A stretch of 64,000 nucleotides of DNA, taken from the NCBI RefSeq assembly GCF_019249245.1, contig NZ_JAESDK010000011.1, forward strand, positions 55,643 through 119,642. Reading direction: 5' to 3'. The stretch comes from Alteromonas lipotrueiana (GTDB lineage Bacteria; Pseudomonadota; Gammaproteobacteria; Enterobacterales; Alteromonadaceae). Below are positions 11,001-19,063 of the stretch, piece by piece (position 1 is the stretch's first letter; each line of letters starts with the position of its first letter). The position numbers and the translations under genes are program-made. The notes below the pieces were generated by a model, which was given only the letters and a program-made list of their open reading frames with translations, made no database searches and was not told where the DNA came from.

Positions 11001-11404
11001 ACGAAGCACAACCGTTTATGCATAATTTAACTGTGTTGCTGGTCGAAAATGACGAGCAGGTCGCTGAGGCTTTAAAACTGTGTTTTGAAAACTGGGGAGC
11101 ACACGTTATTTGTGCCATAAATAAGCACCAGGCTATGCAGCGATGCCCTGCTCCACCCGCTATTATGTTGTTAGATTATCATTTAAATGGTGAAGAACGA
11201 GGCACTACTGTCGCCCGTGAATTGCGAGCCATTTGGCACCACGCGGTACCCGGTATTCTAAATACAGCAAACAGGGAAGAAGATATTAAAGAGGTGGCGG
11301 CTCAGTCTGAGCTTTTATATTTGAGTAAACCGGTTAAGCCGTTATTGCTGCGCCGCGCAGTCAGGACGCTGCTGAACCAGCAGGCCCCAACACCCATTGA
11401 TTAA
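8030..11404 (+). CDS. crbS: CrbS/MxtR-type hybrid histidine kinase with Na+/solute symporter domain
   Basis: 1124 aa from the ATG at 8030; an in-frame TTG at 8015 is possible and neither start has a strong ribosome site. The first about 500 residues form a multi-helix membrane domain of the sodium/solute symporter family. A PAS-like domain (about 605-715), a coiled coil and a HisKA domain (phospho-acceptor His about residue 767 in AAAGHDLMQPFNA) follow. Then come a HATPase domain (NLLSNAIRYT, DTGPGI, GLGLGL) and a C-terminal receiver with Asp about 1049 (LLDYHLNG). This architecture is that of CrbS/MxtR kinases, which with a LuxR-type partner control acetyl-CoA synthetase and acetate use in Vibrio and Pseudomonas. 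The partner is the convergent neighbour. The symbol is a family-level assignment. Confidence 0.85.
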   Translation: MLSIWSVGAIVISYLALLFVIAFAGDKWLRATEQHPVLYSLGLGVHCTSWAFFGTTTQAAQYGWAVVPTYAGIILVMVFMFPVLLRINRLCQQHNISSLADFIALKYRGAHFIAALITLLCFIGVIPYLALQLDAITKSINLLAPHQEQQSHAVGLYIAALMALFAILFGTRTLSLKDKHPGLLLTIAVESIIKLVCLSIVGIYVCYGLFNGPLDLFGRAGAHPVARQTIDADSALWVYLSHVLLGVCSMFILPRQFHMNFVESNGDGELRTARWLFPLYLLAITAFVLPIALAGSMLLDTNVVSSDTFVLALPLHTGNNAVALTAFIGGLSATSSMIIVATLALGIMIANNLITPLWLKIRLTKRSVGSMQASGILTIRRLTVLVVLSVAFWYHLNISQSAPLVKSGIVAIALLAQMLPTMLFGLYWSRSTVLAASIAMLTGLSCWIVWLLYPSLLASYYFDPAPSDAELGLGFVLSLLVNCTTFVLVSLLSAPTPATAESTPSAPLVPQLAIRISDLMQLTARVLETHEQNRLLAQLSGQPTQGFASAALLQNVEHMLAGQVGPPSARVLLSAIAQTRHTEMPELVDWVEEASQTFQFNHEVLQSSVQHIQQGISVLDSHLSLLAWNDSYIDLFDYPAHFLHTGMPITSLLHYNARRGLFGNSLDAEADIAKRVAYMKAGTPYKYLRKQPDGRTIELNGSPLPGGGYVTTYSDITEYTRIQEALEQAKDALEARVAARTEQLHHARLEAEQANESKTRFLAAAGHDLMQPFNAATLFASMLAQKTAGTELETLSKGVTSSLSSAESLLSMLLDMTRLESGVLKPQFSDFALDEVLGPLAREFSVISEQKGLQLNYVTTTVWVHSDRRFLHRIIQNLLSNAIRYTHSGKVVIGIRHRVARQVEIWVCDTGPGIAADKHREVFAEFHQLDSQRNNPGLGLGLTIVERMSALLEHPVGLFSQPQKGTRFTVSLPRANKVSPPTSSATPAHSDEAQPFMHNLTVLLVENDEQVAEALKLCFENWGAHVICAINKHQAMQRCPAPPAIMLLDYHLNGEERGTTVARELRAIWHHAVPGILNTANREEDIKEVAAQSELLYLSKPVKPLLLRRAVRTLLNQQAPTPID

Positions 11405-12014
11405 ACAATACGCCAGCCTGAGTACGATTGATAACGTTCAATTTTCGCAGTATCGCCGAGACATGCTGTTTTACTGTTGATTCAGAAATGACCAGTTCGT
11501 AGGCTATTTGCTTATTAAGCAAACCATCAGCTAACATTTTTAGCACCCGGTACTGATGCGGCGTTAACAAGGCCAGCCCTTTAGCAAACTGGCTTTCTTC
11601 CTGACTCAAAGCCTCGGGCGACCATAGTTTGGCAGGAACCCAGATTTCACCCTCTATTATTTTATGCACGGCAAGAATAATACTGTCTAATGGCGTGGAT
11701 TTTGGAATGTAACCGCTGGCCCCCATCTCCATAACCCGTTTTATAAGACTGGGATTTTCCTCTGCTGATACCACCACAACTAATAGCTGGTTAAACCTGG
11801 CGAGTAATTCAGCCAAACCCGACAGCCCCTGATTACCAGGCATATTTAAATCAAGAAAAACCAGCTCAATTGACGCATGTTTTTCAAGTTTAGCGCAGGT
11901 TTCTTCCAGACTCGCAGCTTCATATAAAGGCCCTTGTACCACCGTGCTCAAAGCATGCTTCATCGCTGCTCTGAAAAGCGGATGGTCATCAGCAATCAAT
12001 ACCTGAGTTTGCAT
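11361..12014 (-). CDS. crbR: LuxR/NarL-type response regulator, CrbR/ErdR-like
   Basis: 217 aa. The receiver domain has the acidic pocket ADD at residues 8-10, phospho-acceptor Asp55 (FLDLNMPG) and a conserved Lys in IPKST. The C-terminal LuxR-type helix-turn-helix (about 148-210) contains the typical LLNKQIAYELVISESTVKQH. The gene is convergent with the symporter-domain kinase and overlaps its 3' end by 44 bases. Size and context fit CrbR/ErdR, the partner of CrbS/MxtR. Likely targets are acetate genes and possibly the adjoining polyester-use genes; the latter is inference from proximity. Confidence 0.85.
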   Translation of the reverse strand: MQTQVLIADDHPLFRAAMKHALSTVVQGPLYEAASLEETCAKLEKHASIELVFLDLNMPGNQGLSGLAELLARFNQLLVVVVSAEENPSLIKRVMEMGASGYIPKSTPLDSIILAVHKIIEGEIWVPAKLWSPEALSQEESQFAKGLALLTPHQYRVLKMLADGLLNKQIAYELVISESTVKQHVSAILRKLNVINRTQAGVLFNQWVLGPAGSAAS

Positions 12015-12103
12015 TATTATCGCAACAAATTATTTATCAACCTGATAACAGTTTATCAACATCGGCCCACCGGTACAAAAATTTTACCTGGCTTTTTAAA
12101 ACC

Positions 12104-12131
12104 AAAAAAAGGGCCCACAGGCCCTTCTTGA
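12104..12131 (-). terminator. terminator downstream of the TonB receptor gene
   Basis: AGGGCC/GGCCCT hairpin with a short loop, followed on the minus strand by seven T residues, between the receptor gene and the response regulator gene. It separates the two transcripts. Confidence 0.8.
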
Positions 12132-12153
12132 TTATTTGCTTACGCCGCTACCT

Positions 12154-14484
12154 TTAAAAACGATAGCCGACCGTCAGGTGCACGGTACGCGGATCGCCAT
12201 AGTAACCTATGAGCGTGGTATCGTTACCCAGGCCCGGCCCAAAGCTGCCATCTTCATTGCGGGTAACAAAGTCGTAACCACCCACTATATACTCTTCATC
12301 AGTCAGATTTTTCAGATGCAGACCCCCATACCACTGCCCTTCCATACTTTCCCAGCCAACACTTAAATTCAGCAATCCGTACCCATCCTGTTGAATCAGA
12401 TCACTGGTTTCAAAAATCAGGTAATCATCACGATAATAATAATTGGCGTTGAAAGTAAAGAAGCCATAGGCGGTATCCATACCATAATTTGTGGCCACAT
12501 TCAGGGTGCTTTCTGGGGTACTGGCAAGACCAATCAATGGCGGAACCGCATTGTTTTTCTTTATCTCAAAGTCAATATAGCCATAGGCAATATCAAACGA
12601 CAGGTTGTCGGTGGCTACGTAGGTCGCTTCCAGCTCAATACCCTTAGCTGCAGTTTCGGCCGCGTTACGCAGCCGTTGCTGTAACGCGGTGGGATCATCA
12701 GTATTGCCTTCGATACCGATATACTGGCGATCTTTGTGATCGTAGGAAAACGCGGTTGCGTTTACCCGTAACGAGTCATTAATATCGCTTTTGATGCCCA
12801 CTTCAAACGAATCTACGACTTCCGGGCTTACCCCTGGCTCATTTACCGTAGCCCGTGGATTGAACGTGCCTGATTTAAAGCCCTGAGCGTAGCTGGCGAA
12901 CAGCATAATATTTTTGCTGTAACTATATTCTACGCCTAATCGCGGCGTAAAACGTGACCAGCTTTGTGAAGCCGGAGCATCCAGTAGCCCATCACCATCA
13001 GAATCACTGCCTAAAACCTGAGGAATGATGACATCGTCTGGGCGTACAAAACCGTCAATCCAGCCACTCTCGGGATACAGGTTGTACAACACCGTACCAT
13101 TGTAAACAGTGGCCTGTTTTTCTTCGTCGGTATAGCGAGCCCCCAACGACACCGACAATTGCTCGGTCACATCGTAGTTAAGTTGGGCATAACCGGCCCA
13201 ACTTTCGCTGTTGTTGCACCCTGACACTTCGCGGGTAAAGCCGGTGGTACCCTCAGGAAATATTTCCATATCAGCAAAGTCGCGCCCTAGTACGCCCAGT
13301 ATGGCATCAAATACGCCACAAGACTCACCTTCATAGTAATACAAGCCGCTTACCAGGTTAAAGTTTTCGCCGGCGTAGTTAGCTTGCAGTTCATGAGTGT
13401 CGTTATCGTCTTCATAAATTGCCGGTACGTCAAAAATATCCAGCTGAGTGTTATCAAAATCAATATTGGTGGGTGAGTAACTGTCCCGGTGCGAACCGAT
13501 ATATTTTAACTGCAATGCGTCAGATACATCGTAGCGCATCATCCAGCTGTACCCTTCAAGCTCTACTTTATTACTGGTGGGCAAGCTGGTGTATGAATCA
13601 AATACCGAATCGGGTTGCGGCGCATCGGTACGCAAGCTGGGTAACAAGCGATAACCGCCCTTGGCATTAGAGTCGTCTTCGGTTTTGTCCCAGCCAAAAC
13701 GCAAAAATAGTTTGTCAGTAGGATGAATCTCTAATGTCAGACGTGCGGCCCACAGGTCTTTGTTGTAGTTTTCCCGATCTTGTCCTGGCTGCGCAGAGAT
13801 CAGAAACTCGCCAAAGCCGTCCCGGTTTAAATTGGCATAGCCAAAGCCCAGATAAACCTTGTCTTCGATTATCGGGTATTGCCCGGTAATTTTAACATCG
13901 CGCTGACTGTAACTGCCTACCGTTCCCTGAATGTTAAGTTGCGGATCCCCGGTCATTTCTTTGGTAACATACTTGACCGCGCCGCCGATGGTGTTTTTCC
14001 CATACAATGTGCCTTGTGGCCCGCGTAATACTTCAATACGCTGCACATCCAGTAAGTCCATAACCGCCCCCTGGGGCCGGGCAATGTACACATCGTCCAC
14101 GTAAATTCCTACGCCAGGCTCGTATCCCCATAATGGATCTTGTTGACCCAGGCCACGAATAAAGGCCGTTAAGGTTGAATTGGTTCCCCGACTGGTTTGT
14201 AAGGTGGTATTTGGCGAGAACTGTTGTACTTCAGTAAGTACGCTGATGCCTTTTTCGGTTAGCTCGGCTGCACCTATTGACGTAATAGCAACAGGTACCT
14301 CCTGCAGTGTTTCGACGGTTTTACGGGCGGTGACTTCTATGCGCTCCAGCTTGCCCGCTTCAGGTTCAGCGGCCGGGTCGGCCTGTTGGGCATAGGCAAG
14401 TGGCATCCAGGTGCAGGCCGCTGCTACGGCCATGGCACACAACGTTCTGGGATACTGATGAGTGGTACGGTAGATGTGTTTCAT
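12154..14484 (-). CDS. TonB-dependent outer-membrane receptor
   Basis: 776 aa with a signal peptide ending YAQQ (about residue 34). A TonB-box-like segment is followed by the plug domain (TARKTVETLQEVPVAITSI; IEVLRGPQGTLYGKNTIGGA) and a 22-strand beta-barrel ending in the outer-membrane signature VGYRF. It imports a substrate too large for porins using TonB energy. The neighbours (GntP-type permease, exported hydrolase, PHB depolymerase, 3-hydroxybutyrate dehydrogenase) suggest oligomers of 3-hydroxybutyrate as substrate, but receptor sequence alone does not reveal the ligand. It is divergent from the permease operon across a long inverted repeat. Confidence 0.92.
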   Translation of the reverse strand: MKHIYRTTHQYPRTLCAMAVAAACTWMPLAYAQQADPAAEPEAGKLERIEVTARKTVETLQEVPVAITSIGAAELTEKGISVLTEVQQFSPNTTLQTSRGTNSTLTAFIRGLGQQDPLWGYEPGVGIYVDDVYIARPQGAVMDLLDVQRIEVLRGPQGTLYGKNTIGGAVKYVTKEMTGDPQLNIQGTVGSYSQRDVKITGQYPIIEDKVYLGFGYANLNRDGFGEFLISAQPGQDRENYNKDLWAARLTLEIHPTDKLFLRFGWDKTEDDSNAKGGYRLLPSLRTDAPQPDSVFDSYTSLPTSNKVELEGYSWMMRYDVSDALQLKYIGSHRDSYSPTNIDFDNTQLDIFDVPAIYEDDNDTHELQANYAGENFNLVSGLYYYEGESCGVFDAILGVLGRDFADMEIFPEGTTGFTREVSGCNNSESWAGYAQLNYDVTEQLSVSLGARYTDEEKQATVYNGTVLYNLYPESGWIDGFVRPDDVIIPQVLGSDSDGDGLLDAPASQSWSRFTPRLGVEYSYSKNIMLFASYAQGFKSGTFNPRATVNEPGVSPEVVDSFEVGIKSDINDSLRVNATAFSYDHKDRQYIGIEGNTDDPTALQQRLRNAAETAAKGIELEATYVATDNLSFDIAYGYIDFEIKKNNAVPPLIGLASTPESTLNVATNYGMDTAYGFFTFNANYYYRDDYLIFETSDLIQQDGYGLLNLSVGWESMEGQWYGGLHLKNLTDEEYIVGGYDFVTRNEDGSFGPGLGNDTTLIGYYGDPRTVHLTVGYRF

Positions 14485-14577
14485 AATAAGTCCCTATTAT
14501 TTAAACTGGCTGGCATCTTTTTATTATTAGGTTATCGATGAAAAAGTAATCTAATCCACTTTATCGCAAAGGTATCT

Positions 14578-14621
14578 AGTACCTTAGTACGTAGCACCAA
14601 AGGCCTACGTACTAACGTACT
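14578..14621. promoter_or_regulatory. long inverted repeat in divergent promoter region
   Basis: Two 17-base arms (14578-14594 and 14605-14621) are inverted copies differing at one position, around a 10-base centre. Each arm itself contains AGTAC twice, spaced by three bases. It lies between the TonB receptor gene (minus) and the permease gene (plus), about 90 bases from each start. There is no T-tract, so a regulator-binding site for both transcripts is more likely than a terminator. The regulator is unknown. Confidence 0.6.
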
Positions 14622-14706
14622 ATAGGCTAGATACTTTCATGCGGTCACAATGCGTTTTTAGTTTATTGGCAGGCTACATCGGCAAGCTACTACAAGGAAA
14701 CGCAAT

Positions 14707-16002
14707 ATGCTAAGTATGTTTGGCCTGGTATCTGGCCTGGTATTATTGATTGTGCTGACCATTCGCGGAATGAATTTATTTATCGCCGCTCCCCTATGCG
14801 CACTGTTGGTTGCCGTTACCAACCAGATTCCGGTTTTCACCGGCGACAGTAATTTTGTCGGTCTGTATATGAACGGGTTTTCCGGCTTCATCGCCTCGTG
14901 GTTTTTCATGTTTTTACTGGGGGCTATTTTTGGCAAATTCATGGAAGACACCGGCGCGGCCGACTCGGTAGCCCGCTGGATAGTCAGCAAACTGGGTTTT
15001 AAGCAAGCTGTTCTGGCCGTGGTACTGGCCTGCGCCATATTAACCTATGGTGGAGTCAGCCTGTTTGTGGTGGCTTTTTCGGTTTACCCAATGGCGGTTA
15101 GTTTGTTTAAAGATGCAAACCTTCCCCGGCGCTTCATTCCCGCCACCCTGGCATTTGGCTCGGTGACATTTACGATGACCTCTGCCGGCTCGCCCGAAAT
15201 TCAAAATTGGATCCCAATCAAGTATCTTGGCACCTCGCCCTTTGCTGCGTGGGAAGTCAGTTTGGTAGTGGCGTTATTTATGGCCTGCTTTGGTTACTGG
15301 TGGCTGCGCAAAATGATTAACAAAGCATTGGCTAATGGCGAAACTTTTGAGCCTCGCGACCACGACCCTAAGATTGCCGAACGCGACTACCCGCATCCCT
15401 TATCTGGCCTGGTGCCATTACTGGTGGTTCTGGTGCTGTCGTTTTTACTGCACGATAGTCTGGCTCACTATGCATTGATAATTGCACTGACTGGGGGTGT
15501 ATTAACACTCATGGTCATTAACTTTCGTTATTTTCAAAACCTTACCGGCGCGGTTAATAGTGGCACCACCGGCGCACTGGTTGCTATTGGTAATACCGCT
15601 GCCGTGGTGGGGTTTGGCAGCATAGCCAAAAATACTGACGCATTTTCTGCCACCGTGGATCTGATGACACAGTTACCTGGCAATGAGCTCATTGGTGCGG
15701 CCATTGCGGTGAGTGTTATCGCGGGTTTAACCGGTTCAGCATCAGGAGGCCAGGTGATAGTATTACCTTTGGTCGCGCCGCACTATATTGACCAGGGCGT
15801 GCCCCCTGATGAGCTTCATCGAATAGTGGCGATTTCATCTGGTGCTTTAGATACGCTTCCACACAACGGCTATGTGGTAACAACGATTCGCGCAATATGC
15901 CATGAAACGCATCAGGCGGCTTATCGCGCTATGGCCGCTCTTACGCTGGTTACGCCGCTTTTGGGCTTGGCGTTGGCTATTACCCTGTTTAGTGTGTTTT
16001 AA
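14707..16002 (+). CDS. GntP-family permease, probable 3-hydroxybutyrate/hydroxyacid importer
   Basis: 431 aa, almost entirely hydrophobic with about 11-12 predicted membrane helices. The family features are the conserved GGVSLFVVAF and TMTSAGSPEIQNWIP regions and a glycine-rich late segment (GLTGSASGGQVIVLP). GntP-type proteins are proton-coupled importers of gluconate and other hydroxyacids, and a GntP-type gene lies beside 3-hydroxybutyrate dehydrogenase in pseudomonads. Here it is followed after 10 bases by the exported hydrolase gene and heads a four-gene operon. The ribosome site CAAGGAAA is well placed. Substrate is inferred from context. Confidence 0.88.
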   Translation: MLSMFGLVSGLVLLIVLTIRGMNLFIAAPLCALLVAVTNQIPVFTGDSNFVGLYMNGFSGFIASWFFMFLLGAIFGKFMEDTGAADSVARWIVSKLGFKQAVLAVVLACAILTYGGVSLFVVAFSVYPMAVSLFKDANLPRRFIPATLAFGSVTFTMTSAGSPEIQNWIPIKYLGTSPFAAWEVSLVVALFMACFGYWWLRKMINKALANGETFEPRDHDPKIAERDYPHPLSGLVPLLVVLVLSFLLHDSLAHYALIIALTGGVLTLMVINFRYFQNLTGAVNSGTTGALVAIGNTAAVVGFGSIAKNTDAFSATVDLMTQLPGNELIGAAIAVSVIAGLTGSASGGQVIVLPLVAPHYIDQGVPPDELHRIVAISSGALDTLPHNGYVVTTIRAICHETHQAAYRAMAALTLVTPLLGLALAITLFSVF

Positions 16003-16012
16003 GGACTGTTTT

Positions 16013-17224
16013 ATGAAGATTCTTTTGCTTAGCAAATTGGCCCCGGCGGGCTGGTTGTCTGTGTGCTTACTCATCGCATTGTGCAGTTTGCAAGGACATG
16101 CCAGCGAGTTGCCGCTGGTAAAAAAACACACGTATTCGACCACAAATTTTTCACTTTTTTCGGGCAAACAATTGGCTCGGGTGAACGTGGGTTGGGAAAG
16201 CTACGGTAAGCTTAATCAAGACAAAAGCAATGTGGTTTTGATAACTCATTATTTTTCTGCATCGTCACATGCTGCCGGCAAATACCGCGCTGATGACGCC
16301 GCGCCGGGTTATTGGGATGCAATAATAGGCCCCGGTAAAGCCATCGATACAAACCAGTTTTTTGTCATCAGTGTCGACTCGCTGGTCAATCTGTCAGCCT
16401 ATTCTGCTGACGTGGTCACCACCGGTCCTGCCAGTATAAATCCGGCCACAGGTAAACCCTATGGACTGGATTTTCCGGTAGTGACCATTCGCGACTTTGT
16501 TAATATTCAAAAGCAGGTACTCGAAAGCCTGGGAATAGCAAAACTACATGCGGTAATCGGGCCCTCAATGGGGGCAATGCAGGCAATAGACTGGGCTAGC
16601 GCGTATCCGGAATGGGTGCCTCGAATGGTCTCGGTAATTGGCTCGGGGCAAAGTGATGCCTGGACAACAGCTGCACTTGAACACTGGGCGCTGCCCATTA
16701 AGCTCGATAAGCTCTGGCAGCAGGGAAAGTACAGCAAAAACAATCCGCCCACCGACGGATTAGTCGCCGCCTTGATGTTGATTACGCAGCAAGCTTTACA
16801 CCCGCATTTTTTTAACCAACAGGGCCAGGCGCTGGACTACTCTCCCTTAGAAGATGCGCCTTTAAATGATATCAGGGCCAGCCACTCTATTGTATCGTGG
16901 TTGGAAACGCGGGCCAGAGCCCGAGCCACACAAATGGATGCCAATCATCTATTGTATTTAGTCAGGGCTTGTCAGTTGTTTGTGGCCGGTCATCAGGGTT
17001 CACTGCAACAAGGTCTCAAGGCGGTTCAGGCAAAAACATTATTTTTGCCTGCCAGCACCGACTTGTTGTTAATGCCCTACCTTGCCCAACAAGCCCACAA
17101 TGCACTGAAAAAGGCAGATAAAAGCAGTGATTATACCGAACTAACCGGCGAGCTGGGCCACCTGGAAGGGGTTTTGGATATCCAAGAGCAGCAGCATAAG
17201 CTAAAAGCTTTTCTTGAAGAATAA
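16013..17224 (+). CDS. exported MetX-like alpha/beta-hydrolase
   Basis: 403 aa from the ATG at 16013, chosen because it gives a signal peptide (about residues 1-31, ending GHA-SE) and follows the permease stop by 10 bases. The fold and sequence resemble homoserine O-acetyltransferase-type hydrolases: nucleophile Ser185 in GPSMGAMQ, a late Asp in PASTD and the catalytic His in GELGHLEG. True MetX enzymes are cytoplasmic, so an exported copy inside a polyester-use operon suggests another ester substrate, for example hydroxybutyrate oligomers in the periplasm. That is inference; acyltransferase activity remains possible. Confidence 0.8.
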   Translation: MKILLLSKLAPAGWLSVCLLIALCSLQGHASELPLVKKHTYSTTNFSLFSGKQLARVNVGWESYGKLNQDKSNVVLITHYFSASSHAAGKYRADDAAPGYWDAIIGPGKAIDTNQFFVISVDSLVNLSAYSADVVTTGPASINPATGKPYGLDFPVVTIRDFVNIQKQVLESLGIAKLHAVIGPSMGAMQAIDWASAYPEWVPRMVSVIGSGQSDAWTTAALEHWALPIKLDKLWQQGKYSKNNPPTDGLVAALMLITQQALHPHFFNQQGQALDYSPLEDAPLNDIRASHSIVSWLETRARARATQMDANHLLYLVRACQLFVAGHQGSLQQGLKAVQAKTLFLPASTDLLLMPYLAQQAHNALKKADKSSDYTELTGELGHLEGVLDIQEQQHKLKAFLEE

Positions 17225-17237
17225 ATAAGGCAACTTT

Positions 17238-18230
17238 ATGAAAACAAAACTATTAGCAATAGCGTGCGGTTTACTCACATTGCCTGTGGTCGCCGACAAG
17301 CTGGCTTTAAGCGTCGATACTATTACGGTATCGGGTCTGTCTTCTGGTGGCTATATGGCAAACCAGTTTCATCTGGCCTACAGCGATCGAGTCAATGGCG
17401 CTGCAATTATCAGTGCGGGTCCGTTTTATTGTGCGCAAAATGACATTACTGTGGCCTTGGCCGGATGTGTGGATAAAACAGCCGACACCACAGATTTAAA
17501 CAAACTTAATCGGCATGTAAAAAATTTGGCAGAACACGGTAAGCTGGCCCCGCTCACCGGGCTTGAGAATGACAAAGTCTGGCTTTTTCATGGCGCTCGC
17601 GATCAGCGGGTAGCTGAAGATGTCAGCACTCTTTTGTACCAACAGTATCAGCAGTGGCTAACCCCGCAAAATCTGAGTTACATAAAAAACAAACCTTTTG
17701 GCCATGTTTTCCCCACCCTTGAAAGTGGCGAAGGATGCGCCGCGTCAAACAGCCCCTATATTGGTAATTGTAACTATGATGCTGCCGGGGCGGCTTTACA
17801 GTTTATGTATGGTGAAATGGCCGCGCCCGCCGATTCTTTGAGTGGCAATATTATTAGCTATGACCAACACGCTCTGGCTGGCAAGCAAGCCGAGACTCTG
17901 GCCCAGACCGGGTATGCGTATGTACCGCAAAGTTGCACTGAAGGAACCCAGTGTCAGGTGCATATTAGTTTTCATGGCTGTAACCAGTATGCCGACGCGG
18001 TTGGCAAAGCCTATGTTGAACAAACCGGTTTAAACCGCTGGGCCGACACCAATAATATCGTCGTATTTTACCCACAAACCCGCAAATCTTTATTTATGCC
18101 ACTAAACCCACAAGGCTGCTGGGACTGGTGGGGGTATACAGACGAGCACTACGCGACTCGAGATGGTGCGCAAATTAATGCAGTCATGGCCATCGTAGAT
18201 GCCCTTAACACGCAACAGGAGTCACTATGA
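17238..18230 (+). CDS. short-chain PHB depolymerase, extracellular catalytic domain type 2-like
   Basis: 330 aa with a short signal peptide (about 1-19, ending VVA-D). The lipase box VSGLSSGGYM lies near the N-terminus (Ser35). Asp122 (HGARDQRV) and His156 (FGHVFPT) complete a triad with the order and spacing of the circularly permuted Penicillium funiculosum PHB depolymerase. Several Cys residues fit disulfides in an exported protein. There is no separate substrate-binding domain, so soluble oligomers or amorphous polymer are likelier substrates than crystalline granules. It overlaps the following dehydrogenase gene by four bases (ATGA), indicating translational coupling. Confidence 0.88.
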   Translation: MKTKLLAIACGLLTLPVVADKLALSVDTITVSGLSSGGYMANQFHLAYSDRVNGAAIISAGPFYCAQNDITVALAGCVDKTADTTDLNKLNRHVKNLAEHGKLAPLTGLENDKVWLFHGARDQRVAEDVSTLLYQQYQQWLTPQNLSYIKNKPFGHVFPTLESGEGCAASNSPYIGNCNYDAAGAALQFMYGEMAAPADSLSGNIISYDQHALAGKQAETLAQTGYAYVPQSCTEGTQCQVHISFHGCNQYADAVGKAYVEQTGLNRWADTNNIVVFYPQTRKSLFMPLNPQGCWDWWGYTDEHYATRDGAQINAVMAIVDALNTQQESL

Positions 18231-18994
18231 AAGGCTATCATGTTTTTATTACAGGAGGCGCCAGTGGTATAGGTTTTGGCATTGCTGAGGAGCTGGCCCA
18301 GTCTGGTCACCATGTCATTCTTGCCGATATTAACGAAAAAGCAGTTAATGACGCTGCTGCTTTGCTGACCGCAAAAGGCCTGTCTGCCAGTGCCATTGTG
18401 GTGGATGTGACCGATGCCCAAAGTGTCGCCAATTTACCTGAAGCATTGTTAACAACACCGGTCGACATTTTGATCAACAATGCCGGTATTCAGCATGTAT
18501 CTAAGCTTGAAGCTTTTCCTGCACACAAGTGGCAACAGCTGATTAATATTATGCTGGTAGGGCCGGCACTGCTCTGCCAGGCATTTTTGCCCGGCATGAG
18601 AAGCCGTAATTTTGGCCGTATCATTAATATTGGTTCTATTCACTCTTTGGTCGCCTCGCCCTATAAATCAGCGTATGTCGCAGCAAAGCACGGATTGCTG
18701 GGGCTGGCTAAAACAATTGCGCTAGAGGTTGAAGATACAGATATCACCGTTAATACGCTTTGTCCTGCATATGTAAAAACGCCACTGGTTGAGCAACAAA
18801 TTGCTGATCAGGCAAAAGAAAACGGCATCAGTGAGCAGCAGGTTATTAGCGACATTATGCTAAAACCCATGCCGAAAAAAGCCTTTATCACCATAGCCGA
18901 GCTGGCCGCCTCTGCCCAATTTTTAATCAGCCCGGCGGCGCGTAATATAACTGCACAAACATTGGTTCTTGATGGGGGCTGGACCGCCCGGTAA
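18227..18994 (+). CDS. bdhA: 3-hydroxybutyrate dehydrogenase (SDR family)
   Basis: 255 aa short-chain dehydrogenase. It has the cofactor motif TGGASGIGFGIA at the N-terminus, NNAG around residue 85, and catalytic Ser-Tyr-Lys (IGSIHS, YVAAK). The C-terminal end is LVLDGGWTAR. The lengths and motifs match D-3-hydroxybutyrate dehydrogenases that oxidise 3-hydroxybutyrate to acetoacetate with NAD+. It is the last gene of the permease-hydrolase-depolymerase operon and overlaps the depolymerase stop, which strongly supports the substrate. Another SDR specificity is possible but less likely. Confidence 0.88.
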   Translation: MKGYHVFITGGASGIGFGIAEELAQSGHHVILADINEKAVNDAAALLTAKGLSASAIVVDVTDAQSVANLPEALLTTPVDILINNAGIQHVSKLEAFPAHKWQQLINIMLVGPALLCQAFLPGMRSRNFGRIINIGSIHSLVASPYKSAYVAAKHGLLGLAKTIALEVEDTDITVNTLCPAYVKTPLVEQQIADQAKENGISEQQVISDIMLKPMPKKAFITIAELAASAQFLISPAARNITAQTLVLDGGWTAR

Positions 18995-19063
18995 CGCTTT
19001 CTTTTATTCGGTTTTGTGTGCTAATGTTTCTTTCATTATTACTGTCAGGAATGCTTGTTTTTC

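Noticed and set aside
14578..14621. Inverted repeat as a transcription terminator
   Set aside because: It lies between two divergent start codons and has no T-tract on either strand.
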